Of a stretch of DNA of 7,150 nucleotides, positions 5,239-7,150 are shown in pieces. Source of the stretch: Promethearchaeota archaeon (GTDB lineage: Archaea; Asgardarchaeota; Lokiarchaeia; Sigyniarchaeales; SOKP01); the NCBI GenBank assembly GCA_030615235.1, contig JAUWZR010000134.1:1-7150 (forward strand), written 5' to 3'. The notes beneath the pieces were generated by a model, which was not told the DNA's origin, ran no database searches, and worked only from the letters and a program-made list of their open reading frames with translations. A program made the translations under genes and the position numbers. Each line of letters begins with the position of its first letter. The stretch's first letter is position 1.

Positions 5239-6695
5239 TCTGGGTTAAGAATTTCGCCAACATAATAAAGTCCAACAAGATTACCTCTTTTTTGGAATTT
5301 TCTCGAAACTAAGAGAATAATTACATGTTCATTTTCGTCGATGTGACCTGTTTCAACGCCAAATCTTACTGATTGCTCGATTAAACTCTCAACATCCAAA
5401 TTAAAAAAGTCAATTTTCTCGATATGTATCGGTTGTACTCCCCAAATAAGGTTCAATTCTCGCGCAGTTTTTTTGGAAGGAGTCATTGCAATTATTGGCA
5501 ACGGGGGTCGGAATTTTGAAATCATCTTAGCACCATAACCTTTCCTAGTGATCACTAAAATTTTACCTCTAAAATTTAATTCTTCCATTTCTTGGGCAAG
5601 AGCATGTATAGCGTGCCCAAGTGTTTGCGTATGTGTTAGCCGATCGGAATCGAAATCGTCAGGAACTCTTAGAGGGGTATTTTGGCTAGCTGTTGTTGCG
5701 ATCTTATTCATATATTCGACTGAATTTATTGGATATTTTCCTACTGCAGTTTCAGCAGAGAGCATCACAGCATCAGTCCCATCGATAACAGCGTTATAAA
5801 TGTCGTTGGCTTCAGCTCTAGTTGGGACAGGCGTGTTTATCATTGACTCCAACATTTGGGTTGCTACAATTACAGGCTTTCCTTCTCGATTACATTTAAA
5901 AATTAATTCTTTCTGTCTTATTGGAACTTGATCTGGAGAGATCTCCACGCCCAAATCGCCTCTCGCAATCATTATCCCATCAGATACTTCTAATATTTGA
6001 TCAAAAGTATCGAGTGCTATAGGCCGTTCGATCTTAGATATTAATTTTATTTCGTTATTCCCGTAATTTTCAAGGAGTTTTTTGACTGTGAGAACATCGT
6101 CCCCTCTTGATACGAATGAAATTGCGACAAACTCGGGATTAATGTTTGCTATAAACTCAAGGTCTTTAATGTCTTTTTCAGTGGGCACAGATTGATTTAG
6201 TTCTACAGCAGGAATATTTACCCCTTTATTGTTGCTAATTATTCCCCCAGCAATTACTTCTCCAATCAAATGATCTTTTTCTTTGCTTTTAATTTCAATT
6301 TTAATAATCCCGTCGTTAACAAAAAACACATTCCCCTTTTTCATTGACTTTAGAAATCCTACTAGGGGAATGGAAAATTGAGTTTGATCCCCGCCCCCGG
6401 GAATTTCACTCTCATATACCTTTACCTCTTGTCCAACATTTAGTATGTAAGCCTCATCGTTCTTAAATTTACCAACCCTAATTTTAGGACCTTGAATATC
6501 TGCCATAATTCCAATCTTATCGTCTACACTCCTAATTCTTTCAACTAATTCGCTTTTTTCTTTATGCGTTCCATGAGAAAAATTTAATCTAAAAATATCA
6601 ACACCAGCATCGATTAGACTCCTAATCATCTGTTTTGAACTCGAAGCAGGACCAATAGTGCTTACAATTTTAACAGTATTCTCTCTAAATGACAT
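5232..6695 (-). CDS. pyk: Pyruvate kinase
   Basis: This enzyme catalyses the last step of glycolysis, phosphoenolpyruvate plus ADP to pyruvate plus ATP, in the cytosol. It has 487 residues, against about 470 for E. coli PykF. It consists of an N-terminal barrel interrupted by the B domain (about 71-170) and a C-terminal regulatory domain (about 350-487), without the extra C-terminal PEP-utiliser domain of some Gram-positive forms. Active-site residues are present: Arg36, Asn38 and Ser40 in FRLNFSHG; GPKIR (69-73); Lys221 and Glu223 in ISKIERP; Asp247 in IMIARGDLGVEI; Thr279 in ATQMLESM; and the following PTRAEANDI and MLSAETAVGKYP blocks. The ATG at 6695 starts exactly at the conserved beginning (ENTVKIVSTIGPAS). 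The ribosome site is weak, only GGT 5 nt before the ATG. The gene lies 86 nt downstream of the minus-strand gene at the right edge. No allosteric-effector site can be assigned from sequence alone. Confidence 0.97.
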   Translation of the reverse strand: MSFRENTVKIVSTIGPASSSKQMIRSLIDAGVDIFRLNFSHGTHKEKSELVERIRSVDDKIGIMADIQGPKIRVGKFKNDEAYILNVGQEVKVYESEIPGGGDQTQFSIPLVGFLKSMKKGNVFFVNDGIIKIEIKSKEKDHLIGEVIAGGIISNNKGVNIPAVELNQSVPTEKDIKDLEFIANINPEFVAISFVSRGDDVLTVKKLLENYGNNEIKLISKIERPIALDTFDQILEVSDGIMIARGDLGVEISPDQVPIRQKELIFKCNREGKPVIVATQMLESMINTPVPTRAEANDIYNAVIDGTDAVMLSAETAVGKYPINSVEYMNKIATTASQNTPLRVPDDFDSDRLTHTQTLGHAIHALAQEMEELNFRGKILVITRKGYGAKMISKFRPPLPIIAMTPSKKTARELNLIWGVQPIHIEKIDFFNLDVESLIEQSVRFGVETGHIDENEHVIILLVSRKFQKRGNLVGLYYVGEILNPEI

Positions 6696-6726
6696 TTTAT
6701 ACCAAAGTTAGGTTTTTAATTCAAAT

Positions 6727-6742
6727 TCTATTATAATATAAT
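6727..6742 (-). promoter_or_regulatory. AT-rich possible TATA element upstream of pyk
   Basis: The minus strand reads AATTATATTATAATAG here, centred about 40 nt before the pyk ATG. A start about 26 nt downstream would leave a leader of roughly 14 nt. The whole 86-nt gap is AT-rich and no distinct BRE is visible, so this is only a candidate. No long T-run follows the upstream gene's stop, so co-transcription with that gene is also possible. Confidence 0.22.
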
Positions 6743-6781
6743 TATTATTAGTATTATATGTAGTGATAAATATTATACACG

Positions 6782-7150
6782 TTAAATTATTTTTGCGAGT
6801 TTTTCTAAATCTTTTCGATACATAATTCTAAATTCTTTCAATAAATTAACAATTTCCGAAATCGTACCCTTATTTCGCAGCTCTTTTAAAGAAAATAAAC
6901 CAACTCTAAAGTGTTGAGGATGTAATGAAAACTGGATTAGTTTTAATCTATTTTGTTTACTAAATTCTTTTGCTAAATTAACTAAAAGATCAGAACTTTG
7001 AGAAGCTAATATTATGGCCAAAAAATATCTATATCTAGGATTTTTAGCATAGTTTTTTGTAGTTATTAAAATGAAATTATTTAAATTTCCTTTTAACTCG
7101 TAAATGTTCTTAATCTTTAAGGACTTAGAGATTCCATTAACCTTTTCTGA
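6782..7150 (-). CDS. Unrecognised protein, C-terminal part (5' end beyond right edge)
   Basis: The minus-strand frame is open from the right edge to a TAA at 6782-6784, giving 122 visible residues. I do not recognise the family. A TTG at 7021 could be called as a start, giving 79 residues. However, the frame continues upstream without a stop for 43 more codons (ending SEKVNGISKSLKIKNIYELK... at the edge), and no ATG lies there, so the real start is outside the window. The visible part looks soluble and alpha/beta: a probable strand NNFILITTK, helices around FLAIILASQSSDLLVNLAKEF and ISEIVNLLKEFRIMYRKDLEKL, and a polar loop HPQHFRVGLFS between. It is basic and Lys/Leu-rich, with no cysteine and no obvious metal-binding or nucleotide-binding motif. 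It lies upstream of pyk on the same strand. Confidence 0.65.
   Translation of the reverse strand, partial: SEKVNGISKSLKIKNIYELKGNLNNFILITTKNYAKNPRYRYFLAIILASQSSDLLVNLAKEFSKQNRLKLIQFSLHPQHFRVGLFSLKELRNKGTISEIVNLLKEFRIMYRKDLEKLAKII

Noticed and set aside
5548..5799. Plus-strand open frame of 83 codons within pyk
   Set aside because: It is antisense to the conserved pyruvate kinase core, which is intact and in frame on the minus strand.

Overview
The window is AT-rich DNA, almost certainly archaeal. The deciding gene is a transcription factor B (the TFIIB homologue), which bacteria lack. Supporting signs are a bare poly-T tract after a stop codon, an AT-rich TATA-like box, and Shine-Dalgarno sequences of the GAAGGTGA/GAGGT type. 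The lineage cannot be fixed from sequence alone. The AT bias and long lysine- and isoleucine-rich proteins would suit a mesophilic or moderately thermophilic group such as Asgard (Lokiarchaeia-like) archaea, but that is inference.

Left half, plus strand (1-4522): a compact Hsp70 operon. The order is grpE (cut by the left edge), dnaK, a J-domain protein and tfb. GrpE is the nucleotide exchange factor, DnaK the ATP-driven chaperone, and the J protein stimulates DnaK's ATPase and delivers substrate. The J protein belongs to the class without a zinc finger (CbpA-like). Its best-supported start codon is an unusual ATT. The TFB gene begins 12 nt after the J protein's stop behind a strong Shine-Dalgarno, so it is probably co-transcribed with the chaperones. 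A poly-T tract between dnaK and the J gene may partly terminate transcription and so set the DnaK:J ratio.

Right half, minus strand (4572-7150): three genes converge on the chaperone operon. Read in their own direction they are an unrecognised gene cut by the right edge, pyruvate kinase (complete, catalytic residues intact), and a 150-residue tryptophan-rich membrane protein of unknown function. The gap between pyk and the membrane-protein gene (5025-5231) holds a probable terminator-like hairpin for pyk and a TATA-like box and Shine-Dalgarno for the membrane-protein gene. The two halves meet at a short convergent terminator region (4523-4560).

No RNA gene, mobile element, CRISPR array or clear novel system was found. 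The points most worth checking are the TFB coupled to the Hsp70 operon, the ATT start of the J protein, and the orphan Trp-rich membrane protein.
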